Source: Acidiferrum sp963771295
GTDB taxonomy: Bacteria > Acidobacteriota > Terriglobia > Acidiferrales > UBA7541
Direction: 5' to 3'
DNA length: 64,000 nt
Assembly: GCA_963771295.1 (NCBI GenBank)
Contig: CAVYTB010000008.1
Span: 558,001 to 622,000 of the forward strand
Shown: piece after piece, positions 27,876 to 36,989 of the stretch
Position numbering within the stretch: position 1 is the stretch's first letter
Layout: every line of letters begins with the position of its first letter
Notes under the pieces: model-generated
What the model was told of the DNA's origin: nothing
Database searches by the model: none
What the model saw: the letters and a program-made list of their open reading frames with translations, nothing else
Program-made: the position numbers and the translations under genes

Positions 27876-27890
27876 TTAGATTCGGCACAA

Positions 27891-29744
27891 TCAGAAATCC
27901 CGCAGGTCGTCCGTCGGTAATGCCACGCGCACGGCGTTCAGCACCGCCAGCAAATCGATCAGCTCTTGCCCCACGGCTCCCCAGATCGGCGGCAAGAAAC
28001 CAAATGCCGCGGCCACCATGCCGACCATGCTGGCAGCCATTCCCCCTAGCGCGCTTTGCAACGCGATTCGCCTCATGCGTTGGCCGATGTGCATCAGTTC
28101 GTCGATTTTCGCGAGCGCGGCTTCCAGCACCACAGCGTCCGCCGCTTCCGTGGTGATGTCGTTCTGCGAACCGAAGGCCACGCCGACGGTTGCGGCCATA
28201 AGCGCTGGCGCATCGTTGATTCCGTCGCCCACGAAGAGCGTTTCCGCCTTCGCAGTTTCTTCCTTCACAATGGCCACTTTTTCTTCGGGACTCTTTCCTG
28301 CATGCACTTCGGTGATTCCCACGCTCTCCGCGAGGTAGCGCACTTCCGATTCGCGATCTCCTGAAACCAACATCACTTTGCGCACGCCGTGTTTTGGTTT
28401 CAGGTGTTCGATGAACGAGGCGCTGTCTTTCCGCGGGGCATCGTGGAACCGGAACGCCGCGGCGTATCTGCCCTCGACAAACATCAGGCATTCCAGGCCG
28501 CTCACTAATTCTGGCAGCGGCAGCGTACAGTCAGTCACTTTTTTCCGGCCGGTGATCTCGATCAGCTTGCCGGCGATTCTTCCTTTCAGGCCTTCGCCGG
28601 GCTTTTCGCGGATTTTGTCGACTGGAAGTGTCGCGATCTTTTCCTGCTTTGCCGCCGTCACCACCGCGATGGCCAGCGGGTGTTTGGAGTACTGCTCCAC
28701 GCTCGCTGCGTAACGCAGAACTTCGCCCCTTTCGAAATCCTTGGCGCAGATAATTTCGGTGAGGTTTGGCCGGCCGTAGGTGAGCGTGCCGGTCTTGTCG
28801 AAGATGAGCGTGTGGCATTTCTCAATGCGCTCCAGCACCGCGGGATTTTTGATGATGATGGCACGGCGCGCCGCCAGCGAAATCGCGCCGATGATTGCTG
28901 TTGGAATTGCCAGCAGCAACGGGCAGGGTGTGGCGATTACCACCACCGCCAGGAATCGCTCGGCTTGGCCGGTCAGGAGAGCAGCCACAGCGGCTACACC
29001 CAAGGCGATTGGCGTGTACCACGCGCCCAGCTGGTCGCCCAGCCTGCGCAATTGCGGTTTCTGTTGCTCCGTTTCATGCATCACTTTCATGATTCGCGCG
29101 TATCGTGAATCCTCCGCCAGCCTCTCCGCGCGGATCACCAGGGCCTTCTCTCCGTTGATGGCGCCGGAAATTACCAGCGAGCCCGGAGTCTTAGAAATTT
29201 CGTAGGGCTCGCCGGTCAGGTAGGCCTCGTCCATGATGCCGTGACCGTCGAGCACGACGCCGTCCACGGGGCAAATCTCGTGCGGCAAAACAGTGAGCTC
29301 GTCGCCGACGCGGATGTCAGCCAGCTTCACGTCGACGAGGCCGCTGGCTTCTTTTCGGTGCGCCACGTTGGGCATGCGGCGAGCCAGCGCATCCAATACA
29401 GATGATGCCTTCGCCGTGGCGTACTCCTCGAGCGCCTCGCCGCCAGAGAGCATCAGAACCACAATCGTTGCGACCAGATATTCGCGCAAAGCGATGGCCG
29501 TCAGGATGGAGACGCCGGCCAAAAGATCGGAGCCGAATTCGCGCTTGAATAACTTTTTCAGGAGTTCCCAAACCATGGGAACGCCGCCGACTAGCAATGC
29601 CGCAAACAGAGGGATGTCGTTGGCGGGGGCAGGAAGGCGCAGGGCGTACTTCAGGAGGATGTGCAAAAGTATTGCAAGTAGCGTGAACCCGGCGATGCAG
29701 GCTTCTTTGGTGGGAACAAAACCCGGCTTCGGCGAAGCCGTCAT
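27891..29744 (-). CDS. P1B-type heavy-metal-translocating ATPase
   Basis: Metal-exporting P-type ATPase of 617 residues. Actuator LTGEP (177-180), phosphorylation site DKTGTLT (Asp316), SKHPLA of P1B pumps, and GDGINDAPAL are present. The transmembrane metal site reads ATPCPLLLAIP (Cys274), not the CPC of Cu/Zn pumps. There is no N-terminal HMA metal-binding domain, only about 20 residues before the first helix. The metal is therefore not assignable; TPC-type pumps in the literature move divalent metals such as Ni or Fe. Confidence 0.9.
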   Translation of the reverse strand: MTASPKPGFVPTKEACIAGFTLLAILLHILLKYALRLPAPANDIPLFAALLVGGVPMVWELLKKLFKREFGSDLLAGVSILTAIALREYLVATIVVLMLSGGEALEEYATAKASSVLDALARRMPNVAHRKEASGLVDVKLADIRVGDELTVLPHEICPVDGVVLDGHGIMDEAYLTGEPYEISKTPGSLVISGAINGEKALVIRAERLAEDSRYARIMKVMHETEQQKPQLRRLGDQLGAWYTPIALGVAAVAALLTGQAERFLAVVVIATPCPLLLAIPTAIIGAISLAARRAIIIKNPAVLERIEKCHTLIFDKTGTLTYGRPNLTEIICAKDFERGEVLRYAASVEQYSKHPLAIAVVTAAKQEKIATLPVDKIREKPGEGLKGRIAGKLIEITGRKKVTDCTLPLPELVSGLECLMFVEGRYAAAFRFHDAPRKDSASFIEHLKPKHGVRKVMLVSGDRESEVRYLAESVGITEVHAGKSPEEKVAIVKEETAKAETLFVGDGINDAPALMAATVGVAFGSQNDITTEAADAVVLEAALAKIDELMHIGQRMRRIALQSALGGMAASMVGMVAAAFGFLPPIWGAVGQELIDLLAVLNAVRVALPTDDLRDF

Positions 29745-29858
29745 TGGTTCAACTTATCTCACTTCGAGGCGTACGAGTCAAAGGTGCAACGTTCTTGCGA
29801 CTGGCCCATTTCACGCTAACTCGCTTGTTCTCCGCAGGTGCGTCTGAGGCTCGACGGT

Positions 29859-30638
29859 TCACACAGTTTTATCTTTGGAGTAACACAGTTTTTCCAGGTT
29901 GCAGTCGACGCATTTTGGTTTGCGGGCAAAGCAGACGCGGCGGCCGTGCCAGATCAGTTGATGGGAAAACTGAATCCACTTCTCCTTCGGGATGATTGTC
30001 ATTAGGTCCAGCTCAATTTTCTTGGGATCTTCGTGGCGGGTCAGGTCCAGGCGGCGGGAAAGCCGGATTACGTGGGTATCCACCACGACGCCGCTGGCGA
30101 TGCCGTAGGCTGTGCCCAGCACCACATTGCCGGTTTTGCGCGCAACGCCCGGGAGCGTCAGGATTTCCTCCATCGTTCGCGGAACCTGGCCGCCAAACTT
30201 TTCCACGATTTCCTTGCTCGCGCCCATTACTGACTTTGTTTTGTTGCGGAAAAATCCCGTTGGGCGGATCTCCTGTTCCAACTCCGCCGGCTTTGCATAG
30301 GCGAATGCTTCCGGGGTTGTGTATTTCTTGAATAGTTCCTGGGTGACCTGATTTACGCGCACGTCGGTACACTGCGCCGACAGAATCGTGGACACCAGCA
30401 GTTGAAACGCATTCTGATGCTTTAGTTCGCAGGTGGCGTCGGGATACGCCTCATCCAGTTTCGCCAGGATCGCCGCTACGCGCTTTGGATCCGTACCGGC
30501 CGCCTTTCCTGCCGCGGCCCCGGCGGCACCCTTCTTCACGATTTTATTCTTCAATGCAGCGCTGGCTTTCATGCCAGCCTTTCCACCAGACTTCTTGCCG
30601 GCCTTCTTTTTGTTTACCTTCATCTTCTTTGCCGCCAT
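29859..30638 (-). CDS. nth: Endonuclease III with basic N-terminal tail
   Basis: Base-excision-repair glycosylase/AP lyase for oxidised pyrimidines. The helix-hairpin-helix LPGVARKTGNVVLG carries catalytic Lys168, Asp187 lies in VVDTHVIR, and a 4Fe-4S loop has Cys236, 243, 246 and 252 (CX6CX2CX5C). The first 50 or so residues are almost all Lys, Ala and Gly, like histone H1 tails, and are absent from E. coli Nth (211 residues). It lies 16 bases behind rdgB, third in an rph-rdgB-nth run. Confidence 0.94.
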   Translation of the reverse strand: MAAKKMKVNKKKAGKKSGGKAGMKASAALKNKIVKKGAAGAAAGKAAGTDPKRVAAILAKLDEAYPDATCELKHQNAFQLLVSTILSAQCTDVRVNQVTQELFKKYTTPEAFAYAKPAELEQEIRPTGFFRNKTKSVMGASKEIVEKFGGQVPRTMEEILTLPGVARKTGNVVLGTAYGIASGVVVDTHVIRLSRRLDLTRHEDPKKIELDLMTIIPKEKWIQFSHQLIWHGRRVCFARKPKCVDCNLEKLCYSKDKTV

Positions 30639-30654
30639 CTTGTCCTCTTCTTCT

Positions 30655-31257
30655 TTATTCCAACACTTCCATCAATCTGCGGAACGCTTTGCCTCGGTGA
30701 CTCTGCTGGTTTTTCTCCTCTGCGCTCAATTCGGCGAACGCCTTGCCCAGCGCCGGATAGTAGAACACGGGATCATACCCAAACCCTCCGCTGCCTCGAG
30801 GCTCTTGCAAAATCTCTCCATCGACCTTCGCGGAAACCACCACACTCGCACGCCCGCGCATCGCGGCCGCAATCACGCACACAAAGTAGGCCGCCCGCTC
30901 CGGACCCTTCTTTCCGCGCAATTCATCGAGCAATTTCGTGTTTCGCTGTTCACTGGAAGCGCCGAGCCCGGCGTAACGCGCCGAAAGAACCCCGGGCGCG
31001 CCACCGAGCGCTGGGACTACCAGTCCGGAATCATCCGCAAACACCATCCCGTCGCAATGCTGCGAATAGTACAGCGCCTTGCCCGCGGCATTTTCCGCAA
31101 ACGTCGGCGCAGCTTCTTCAAATTCCGGCAGCGCGGCATATTGCGGCAAGAGTTCCAGTTCCAGAGCGTGTCCCGCCGCCAGAATCTCAAATTCGCGCAG
31201 CTTACCTGCGTTCCCCGAAGCCAGATACAATTTTTTGCGTGTGACGGATTCTGTCAT
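30655..31257 (-). CDS. rdgB: XTP/dITP diphosphatase (RdgB/HAM1)
   Basis: Housekeeping pyrophosphatase of 200 residues that clears non-canonical purine triphosphates. It opens with KLYLASGNAGKLREFE, has FADDSGLVVPALGGAPGVLSARYAG (substrate loop) and ends with SHRGKAFRRL. The ATG overlaps the rph stop as ATGA, so the two are translated together, a common bacterial arrangement. Confidence 0.95.
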   Translation of the reverse strand: MTESVTRKKLYLASGNAGKLREFEILAAGHALELELLPQYAALPEFEEAAPTFAENAAGKALYYSQHCDGMVFADDSGLVVPALGGAPGVLSARYAGLGASSEQRNTKLLDELRGKKGPERAAYFVCVIAAAMRGRASVVVSAKVDGEILQEPRGSGGFGYDPVFYYPALGKAFAELSAEEKNQQSHRGKAFRRLMEVLE

Positions 31258-31991
31258 TTGCCGCGGGCCAAAAACTTTGCCGGCAGCACGGTGCGTTGTT
31301 CTTCGCCCAACACGCGAATGCCCACCGCCGCCAGCGCCAGCAATTCCTGTAATTCGCCGTTGGTATACGGGCGGCCTTCCGCGGTTGCCTGAATCTCAAC
31401 ATAGTCGCCGCTGCCGGTCATCACCACGTTCATGTCCACGTCGGCGCGCGCGTCTTCCTCGTAGCAAAGGTCGAGCAGCGCCACATGGTCGACGATGCCC
31501 ACACTGGTTGCTGCAACCGTATCGATGAGCGGCGACCTGCGCAAGATTCCTCCTGCCACCAGCCGCTCCATCGCCAGCGCCATGGCCACGAACGCACCGG
31601 TAATCGACGCGGTGCGCGTGCCGCCATCGGCCTCAATAACGTCGCAATCCAGCCACACGGTGCGATCGCCCAGCGCTTCCTGATCCGTCACGGCGCGCAG
31701 GGATCGGCCGATCAATCGCTGAATCTCCAGCGTGCGTCCTGTCTGTTTCCCTCGTGTGGCCTCGCGCGCGGTGCGTTCCTCGGTGGCGCGTGGCAACATG
31801 CCGTACTCGCTGGTGACCCAACCTTTGCCGCTGCCCTTCAAAAATGTGGGCACACCATCATTCACCGTGGCCGTGCAGATCACCCGGGTCTTGCCCAGTT
31901 CAATCAACACACTGCCTTCTGCCTGCGAAATAAAATCCGGCGTGATTTTTACATCGCGAATCTGGTCCGCACTCCGTCCATCGCCTCTCAC
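31254..31991 (-). CDS. rph: Ribonuclease PH
   Basis: Phosphorolytic 3' exoribonuclease that trims tRNA 3' ends. Typical blocks are RGDGRSADQIRDVKI, GYGMLPRAT, GRTLEIQRLIGRSLRA, WLDCDVIEADGGTRTASITGA and the C-terminal AEGRPYTNGELQELLALA. The frame is open far upstream, but homologs start at the RxDGR block, so I start at GTG 31991 with a GGGGGAG-rich site just before. That gives 245 residues, the family norm. GTG 32015 is an alternative. Confidence 0.93.
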   Translation of the reverse strand: MRGDGRSADQIRDVKITPDFISQAEGSVLIELGKTRVICTATVNDGVPTFLKGSGKGWVTSEYGMLPRATEERTAREATRGKQTGRTLEIQRLIGRSLRAVTDQEALGDRTVWLDCDVIEADGGTRTASITGAFVAMALAMERLVAGGILRRSPLIDTVAATSVGIVDHVALLDLCYEEDARADVDMNVVMTGSGDYVEIQATAEGRPYTNGELQELLALAAVGIRVLGEEQRTVLPAKFLARGK

Positions 31992-32127
31992 ACTCTCCCC
32001 CTTCAGGTGCAGCACCGTTTGCGAACACGTGAGCAGCCTTGTTGCGTCAGTTTGAATAGGAGCCGCGCGGGTGTCAACATTTTGAAACCGCCGCGGCCTT
32101 ACCAAGCGTTCGACGGTGTGCGGCGCT

Positions 32128-32685
32128 TCACTCGAAGAACCGAGAGAGGGCTTCGATGGCCTTTCCAATCCGCGCGCGGTCCCCCGTTGCCGCGAGGTCC
32201 AGCAGGAGCCCGCGAGTTGCGGCCAGAAGCAATGTTGCTCCGACCGTGTCCAAATTTGAAGGAATTCCAGTCTTTTCCGTGAGGTTTTGCCAATAGGCGA
32301 GCGGATCCTCGAGGATGCCGGGATAGTCCTCGGGATTTTGCAACGCGAGGGCATAGAGTTCATAGATCAAGCGAATCGCGGGCTTGGCTGCCGGCGCGCT
32401 CAAGCGCTTCCAGTACCAGCGGATGAACTGGGGCAGCGTGCGCGGCTGCTTCCCGGCCTTGAACCAGGATTGAATGCGAGCGTCCTCGCGCTCGCGCAGG
32501 CCAGCCAGAATCTCGCGCATCAGCCCTTCACGCGAACCGAAGTGATATACGAGCATGCGGGCATTGGTTTTCAAGGCCTTCGCTAAAGGGCGAAGGGACA
32601 AGTCTGCGACACCATGTGACAGCACATAGTTGACAGCCTGGCTGCGGAGCCTGGCGCGGATGGCAGGATTGCGGGGCCTGGCCAA
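32128..32685 (-). CDS. TetR/AcrR-family transcriptional regulator
   Basis: About 185 residues. The N-terminal helix-turn-helix (AVNYVLSHGVADLSLRPLAKALKTNARMLVYHFGSREGL) is followed by a helical ligand domain. The start is TTG at 32685, supported by AAGGAGG with a 5-base spacer; the open frame upstream crosses the promoter region. It diverges from a SnoaL-like secreted protein. A perfect inverted repeat lies in the shared region, consistent with autorepression and control of the neighbour. Confidence 0.85.
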   Translation of the reverse strand: MARPRNPAIRARLRSQAVNYVLSHGVADLSLRPLAKALKTNARMLVYHFGSREGLMREILAGLREREDARIQSWFKAGKQPRTLPQFIRWYWKRLSAPAAKPAIRLIYELYALALQNPEDYPGILEDPLAYWQNLTEKTGIPSNLDTVGATLLLAATRGLLLDLAATGDRARIGKAIEALSRFFE

Positions 32686-32706
32686 AGGAACCTCCTTGCT
32701 CTTTAG

Positions 32707-32722
32707 TGTAACGACTGTTACA
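32707..32722. promoter_or_regulatory. Candidate TetR operator
   Basis: TGTAACGACTGTTACA is a perfect 6-4-6 inverted repeat between the divergent TetR and SnoaL-like genes, 22-37 bases upstream of the regulator's start. Size and symmetry match TetR-family operators. Binding is inferred. Confidence 0.6.
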
Positions 32723-32805
32723 GTATCAAGTGCCGGAAGAAATAGCCAACGATTTCTTCCCGCGATTTGCGTCATCACTGCCCAGCGCCAGGGCAAGGAG
32801 GATCT

Positions 32806-33288
32806 ATGTACAAAGTTTCGCTGTGGATGTTTCTTTTTGTGGCTTGTATTCCTGCGAGCGCGCAGCAACCCGCGGAACAGGAGCGAAACAAGCAGATTGC
32901 CCGCAGCTTTTTCGAAGAAGTACTCGATCAAGGGCACCTTGACCGGTACGCGGAGTCGCACGCCAAAGATTTCGTGGCGCATGCCGGCGATCACGAAGCG
33001 ACCTTGGAAGAGGATATGGCTGCAGCAAGGGAGGAGCGCAGGGCTCTGCCGGACATGCGGGTAACGGTGAAGCAGATTGTGGCGGAGCGCGACTTGGTGG
33101 CGGTTTACTGGACTGCGGCCGGGACCAACACCGAGGCAGGAATGGGATTGCCGGCAACGGGCAAGAAGGTGAAAGTTGATGGCATGACCTTGTTCCGCTT
33201 CAAATCCGGCAAGATCTGCGAAGAGTGGAGTGTTTGGGACATGCTCTCAGTGATGCAGCAGTTAGGTTTATCCGCAACGCCACACTAA
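32806..33288 (+). CDS. Secreted SnoaL/ester-cyclase-like protein
   Basis: NTF2-fold SnoaL-type protein of 160 residues. A signal peptide (MYKVSLWMFLFVACIPASAQ) precedes RSFFEEVLDQGHLDRYAE, HAKDFVAHAG, VYWTAAGTNT and VDGMTLFRFKSGKICEEWSVWD, typical of ester cyclases. Export is unusual for a family mostly cytoplasmic. GGAGG lies 5 bases before the ATG. It diverges from a TetR gene with a shared operator candidate, so it is probably induced by a small molecule. Confidence 0.85.
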   Translation: MYKVSLWMFLFVACIPASAQQPAEQERNKQIARSFFEEVLDQGHLDRYAESHAKDFVAHAGDHEATLEEDMAAAREERRALPDMRVTVKQIVAERDLVAVYWTAAGTNTEAGMGLPATGKKVKVDGMTLFRFKSGKICEEWSVWDMLSVMQQLGLSATPH

Positions 33289-33313
33289 AGTGTGCCGGTT
33301 TGCTTTTCGCCGC

Positions 33314-34000
33314 CTAGCGTTTCGTGGCGGCTTTCATCTTTTCGTAGGCCTTTTGAATTGGCCGCGTGATGATGGACGGGCCAGATGGCACGGGTTGCGT
33401 GGTGATACCGCCGCCGCTGACCTGAAACGTCTGCGTCAAATCCAGATGACCTGCAAGCGAGTCCACTTCCTGTCCATGGATCAGAATCTTCAATCGCTGC
33501 ACTTGCGGCACGTTCGCTTCTAGCGTTCGCGCGATTGAGTCCACGGCAGTCTGTTCGCTCTGAATGCCGGAGGGAATCGAGGTTCCCAGCGCCTCGGAAA
33601 AATCGGCGATTCCCGTGCCGTCGGGCAAAATGTAAAAGGCCAACAGCGCCGCGTCGGGTGGCAGGGTGCGCGCTTCCGGATCAACAGGCCCGGCTAGCAG
33701 TGTGTTCAATACCTGCTTGGCGCGGAGAGCCGGATCATCCGAAAGAGGCAAATCCACGATCACCGCCCGCAGCGTTCCATCTTGCGCGCGGGTGCCCCAG
33801 TACATTTTGGCTTTCACCATGGGGCCGCCGGTTCGCACTGGCGCAGGAGGAACCAGTTCGCGCCGCGCCTGTTCCGCGGTTTTTTCGGTCAACTGCGCCA
33901 CCTTGTCCACCTGGTGCCGTAGCGACGGGAAGTACAGTGCCGCGGCGATCACCGCAGCGAGCAGTATGCCGGCCAGCCAGATCACCCATCGCGGAGTCAT
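33314..34000 (-). CDS. GerMN-domain protein
   Basis: A 228-residue protein with an N-terminal signal-anchor (WVIWLAGILLAAVIAAALYF) and a GerM-type domain (QVLNTLLAGPV; FYILPDGTGIADFSEAL; SEQTAVDSIARTLEA; VQRLKILIHGQEVDSLAGHLDL). GerM domains are found in envelope and spore proteins. Its ATG overlaps the stop of the amidase gene (ATGA), so the two are co-translated and probably act together in the cell wall. Confidence 0.85.
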   Translation of the reverse strand: MTPRWVIWLAGILLAAVIAAALYFPSLRHQVDKVAQLTEKTAEQARRELVPPAPVRTGGPMVKAKMYWGTRAQDGTLRAVIVDLPLSDDPALRAKQVLNTLLAGPVDPEARTLPPDAALLAFYILPDGTGIADFSEALGTSIPSGIQSEQTAVDSIARTLEANVPQVQRLKILIHGQEVDSLAGHLDLTQTFQVSGGGITTQPVPSGPSIITRPIQKAYEKMKAATKR

Positions 34001-34836
34001 GGCTGCGTGCCTCCACCCGGGCTGGCAATCGTCGGGACAACGTACGACAGTTTAAATTCCGATACGCCGCGCGCGATGGCATCGGCGACCCCTGGCACCA
34101 TGCGGTCCAGTTCCGCGCGATCCGCCACGGAAACACTGGAAATCTCCACCGCGATGGCGGGAGCAGCGGTTGTGCGCAACTGCCTGACGGGAGCAACCTG
34201 AGCGGTCGTGGGAGATCCCTTGAAGCGTTTCGCCAACTCCGCCTGCACCAAATCTCCCAGCTTTTTGCTTAAGCTTACGAATGGTCCTTGCGCTTTGTCC
34301 CACGGGATCAGCCCGTTGGGATGCTCGGCCGGAGGAAGCTCGGGCATCACATAGACGCGCGCTGTGCCTGCCAAGCCAGTGGAGGCCACATGCAAAGTGA
34401 TGAAGACCGCGCCGCGCTGAGCGTTGACGCGCGCCGAACGGTCATCGAACGACGGGTTATCGTTTCCATCGCGCGTCAGAATTACCTGGAAGCCTTGGAA
34501 CTCCAGAGACTTCTTCACCTGCGCCGCAAATTGCATCACGACGTCGCTCTCTCGGATTCCTTCGGTTCCACGCGCGCCCAAGTCGGTGCCGCCGTGGGCT
34601 GGATCAAGAACAACCATGCTTAGCCCAACGCGTGGCGGAACGGGCGGGGCAATTCCCTGAGGCGAACCGGTAGCCGGCGCGGGTGGAGTGACCGTTGTGC
34701 CTTGACTGGCTGGATTGGATTGCGCTGGCGCTGAAGCGGCAGATTGCGCAGAAGCGGTCGGAGCTAAGGCCAGTGCCAGCATCCCAGTAGCCAGCAAACT
34801 CGAAATCATCTCGCGTGATCTCACTTCGAGCAGCAT
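33997..34836 (-). CDS. N-acetylmuramoyl-L-alanine amidase (Amidase_3)
   Basis: Secreted zinc amidase of up to 279 residues that cleaves the sugar-peptide bond of peptidoglycan during cell separation. A signal peptide (SLLATGMLALALAPTASAQ) and Ala/Pro linker precede the catalytic domain. Metal ligands are His in DPAHGG, Glu in GIRESDVV and His in TLHVAST. ATG 34809 is an alternative start that gives a tighter signal peptide. Confidence 0.9.
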   Translation of the reverse strand: MLLEVRSREMISSLLATGMLALALAPTASAQSAASAPAQSNPASQGTTVTPPAPATGSPQGIAPPVPPRVGLSMVVLDPAHGGTDLGARGTEGIRESDVVMQFAAQVKKSLEFQGFQVILTRDGNDNPSFDDRSARVNAQRGAVFITLHVASTGLAGTARVYVMPELPPAEHPNGLIPWDKAQGPFVSLSKKLGDLVQAELAKRFKGSPTTAQVAPVRQLRTTAAPAIAVEISSVSVADRAELDRMVPGVADAIARGVSEFKLSYVVPTIASPGGGTQP

Positions 34837-34907
34837 ACCAAATCTCTCAGCGACTGCGCTGGACCTCGGCGTTTCCCGGGACGAAAAAGGGACTGCGCCG
34901 CACGAAT

Positions 34908-34944
34908 CGAAAAGAAAGCGCCCGGCTCTCGCGAACCGGGCGCT
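34908..34944 (-). terminator. Rho-independent terminator of the LTxxQ gene
   Basis: On the minus strand AGCGCCCGG and CCGGGCGCT form a 9-bp stem around a 10-base loop, followed by TTCTTTTC. It lies just past the LTxxQ gene's stop. Confidence 0.7.
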
Positions 34945-34986
34945 CGTTAGCGGCTTAGAAGTCGCAGTTTTACAGCATTGTCCAGC

Positions 34987-35379
34987 TCACGGCTGTGCCG
35001 GTGGTTTTGCCGCCTTGGCCGCTTCCATCTTGGACTTCAGCTGTGCTTGTTGGTCTGGCGTCAACACTTCGTTGAGCTTGGACATCGTGCTGCCGTGGAG
35101 CTCCTTCATCTTGGCTTTCTTCTGGTCATCGGTCAGAGAGGAATCGCTCCATACGGTTTGGCGTTTGGCTTTGGCATCGGCGAAGATGTCCTTCACCTTG
35201 GATTTCTGGTCATCAGTCAGGTTCAGGCTCTCCACTGCGGACTGGAGTTTGTCTCGCATCCCCATTTCGCCCTGCTGTGCAGCAGGAGCAGCTTGGCTCT
35301 TTGCCAAGGCCGCGGGCACGGCAAGCGCCGCTACCATGCCCAGCGAGACCAATCCCCCCAACATTCTTTCGATCTTCAT
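34987..35379 (-). CDS. Secreted LTxxQ-repeat (Spy/CpxP-like) protein
   Basis: Periplasmic protein of 130 residues. A signal peptide ending AALAK precedes three LTxxQ helices (LNLTDDQKSKVKDIF; SSLTDDQKKAKMKEL; EVLTPDQQAQLKSKM) and a Pro/Ala tail. The helices resemble those of the Spy/CpxP chaperones that protect against envelope stress. A strong terminator follows. The call is by motif, not full-length similarity. Confidence 0.8.
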   Translation of the reverse strand: MKIERMLGGLVSLGMVAALAVPAALAKSQAAPAAQQGEMGMRDKLQSAVESLNLTDDQKSKVKDIFADAKAKRQTVWSDSSLTDDQKKAKMKELHGSTMSKLNEVLTPDQQAQLKSKMEAAKAAKPPAQP

Positions 35380-35500
35380 GTAAATCTCCTCAGGTTAGAT
35401 TCTGGGCTGGGTTGAGGGCGGTGGGCTCTTATTACCTACCACAATGATTTGTGCGGGGCGATAGGGAAAAGGCCCGAGAGGCTGTGACCGACAGCAAGAT

Positions 35501-35517
35501 GGCGGCATAAAGCCGCC
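35501..35517. repeat. Dispersed hairpin repeat, copy 2
   Basis: GGCGGC-ATAAA-GCCGCC followed by TCT, the same layout as 8571-8587. It lies between the LTxxQ gene and the APC permease, in the 194-base gap after the permease stop. Confidence 0.5.
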
Positions 35518-35573
35518 TCTGCAGAGAAGGATTTGGTTGCGGTGGTACTTGGCCAAGCCAGACGCGGACTGGG

Positions 35574-36989
35574 CTAGTCGGCTGGCAGCGGTTCTGGGGT
35601 AGCTTGCGCCTGGTAACGGGCTCGCATCTTCCGGGTGGCAAAGTAGACGCCAAAGCCGGCGAAAATGATAGCCACGCCAAACACCAGCGCGTTGATTCCC
35701 AGGATAGTCTCGTGCTCGCTCTCAACCATCGAGAGCAATAGCAAGCCCAGCGGGAAAATGCCGCAGCTGATAGCTCCGGCCATGCCTCCGGGCACGCGGA
35801 ACCCTCGGCGAAGCTTTGGCTCGCGAATCCGCAGCGCCACCAGTGTGACGAACTCCAGCATCAGTGCCGCACCGTACAGCATGATGTCCAGCGTGATGAG
35901 CCGCTTGAATCCCAGCAGCAGGCAGGGTACCCAGCAAATCGCGCAGACCACAATGGCGACCCAAGGCGTTTCGTTTTTCTTGGTTACCGTGCCGAATACC
36001 TTCGGCAGCATGCCGTCGCGCGCCATGGCCAGCGGCAGTCGCGAGTAGCTGAGCACCAGCGCGTTGAACATTCCGAACGCGCTCATCATGCCGCCCAGCG
36101 TCACGAAGAACCGCAGCCACTGAATACCCATGACAGCTCCGCCAAGTTGGCCCGCGATGGTGGCCCAGGAGCCTTCCTCGTTGAAGGCGGAAGCTGGTAT
36201 GCCCGTGAGGTAGACAGCCACAAAGGGCAAGATGTAGGTGAGCGAAACCAGAATGACCGCGGCGATCATGGCCTTCGGATAGGTTTTGCGAGGGCGCTCG
36301 ACCTCTTGTGCGATTGTCGAGGCGTTGTCCCATCCCATGTAGTTCCACATCGCCACCAACACGGCGCCAAGCAGCCCAACGCTTGCGCCCGCTGTTGCGG
36401 CATGTGGTTGGCCGAATGCCGCCAACTTCACCGGAGCAATCACGACGATGATGGCGAAAGGCAGCGAGAGCACAAAGAACAGCCACAGCGATGTGATGCC
36501 CACGACGCGAATGCCAGCCAGGTTCAGCGCCGCGCAGGTGATCACGACAAACAGCCCCGCGTACAGGGCGTGGTAGCCTTCGCCAAACCACGGCACCATC
36601 TGCTTCAGGTAAATCGCAAACAGCGTGGGATAAATGGCCATATCAAAGATGCTCGCGGCCAGCGACAGCCACGCTTCCTGAAATCCCCAAAAATTACCCA
36701 GTCCGCGGCGCACCCAGGCGTAATAGCCGCCTTCCGCAGGCAGCGCGCTGGATAGCTCGCCGATCATGAACGCGGTTGGCAGGCACCACAGCACCGGCAG
36801 GAACAGCAATACCAGGATTCCCCGCCCGTAGCCGGCGCCGGAAACGATCTCTTCCGTCCCATAGGTGCCCCCGGACACCATGAAGAAGGTAGCGGCCACA
36901 AGCGGCCAGAGGGTCAGTTTTGCGACTCTCTTTTTCGCCGAAGAAATTGTTTGGGAAGGAATCTGTGCGGGGAGTGATAAGGTGCTCAA
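35574..36989 (-). CDS. APC-family amino acid/polyamine permease
   Basis: Integral membrane protein of 471 residues with about 12 helices. The first helix has the APC unwound motif (SGGTYGTEEIVSGAGYGRG), then PEGGYYAWVRRGLGNFWGFQ and WDNASTIAQEVERPRKTYPKA, common in polyamine/amino-acid antiporters of Bacteroidetes and Acidobacteria. The start is TTG, 14 bases after AGGAGG, a long spacing, so a slightly different start is possible. Confidence 0.9.
   Translation of the reverse strand: MSTLSLPAQIPSQTISSAKKRVAKLTLWPLVAATFFMVSGGTYGTEEIVSGAGYGRGILVLLFLPVLWCLPTAFMIGELSSALPAEGGYYAWVRRGLGNFWGFQEAWLSLAASIFDMAIYPTLFAIYLKQMVPWFGEGYHALYAGLFVVITCAALNLAGIRVVGITSLWLFFVLSLPFAIIVVIAPVKLAAFGQPHAATAGASVGLLGAVLVAMWNYMGWDNASTIAQEVERPRKTYPKAMIAAVILVSLTYILPFVAVYLTGIPASAFNEEGSWATIAGQLGGAVMGIQWLRFFVTLGGMMSAFGMFNALVLSYSRLPLAMARDGMLPKVFGTVTKKNETPWVAIVVCAICWVPCLLLGFKRLITLDIMLYGAALMLEFVTLVALRIREPKLRRGFRVPGGMAGAISCGIFPLGLLLLSMVESEHETILGINALVFGVAIIFAGFGVYFATRKMRARYQAQATPEPLPAD

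Noticed and set aside
31992..32363. Upstream extension of the rph frame
   Set aside because: Homologs begin at the RGDGR block; the extra residues run over the end of the TetR gene.
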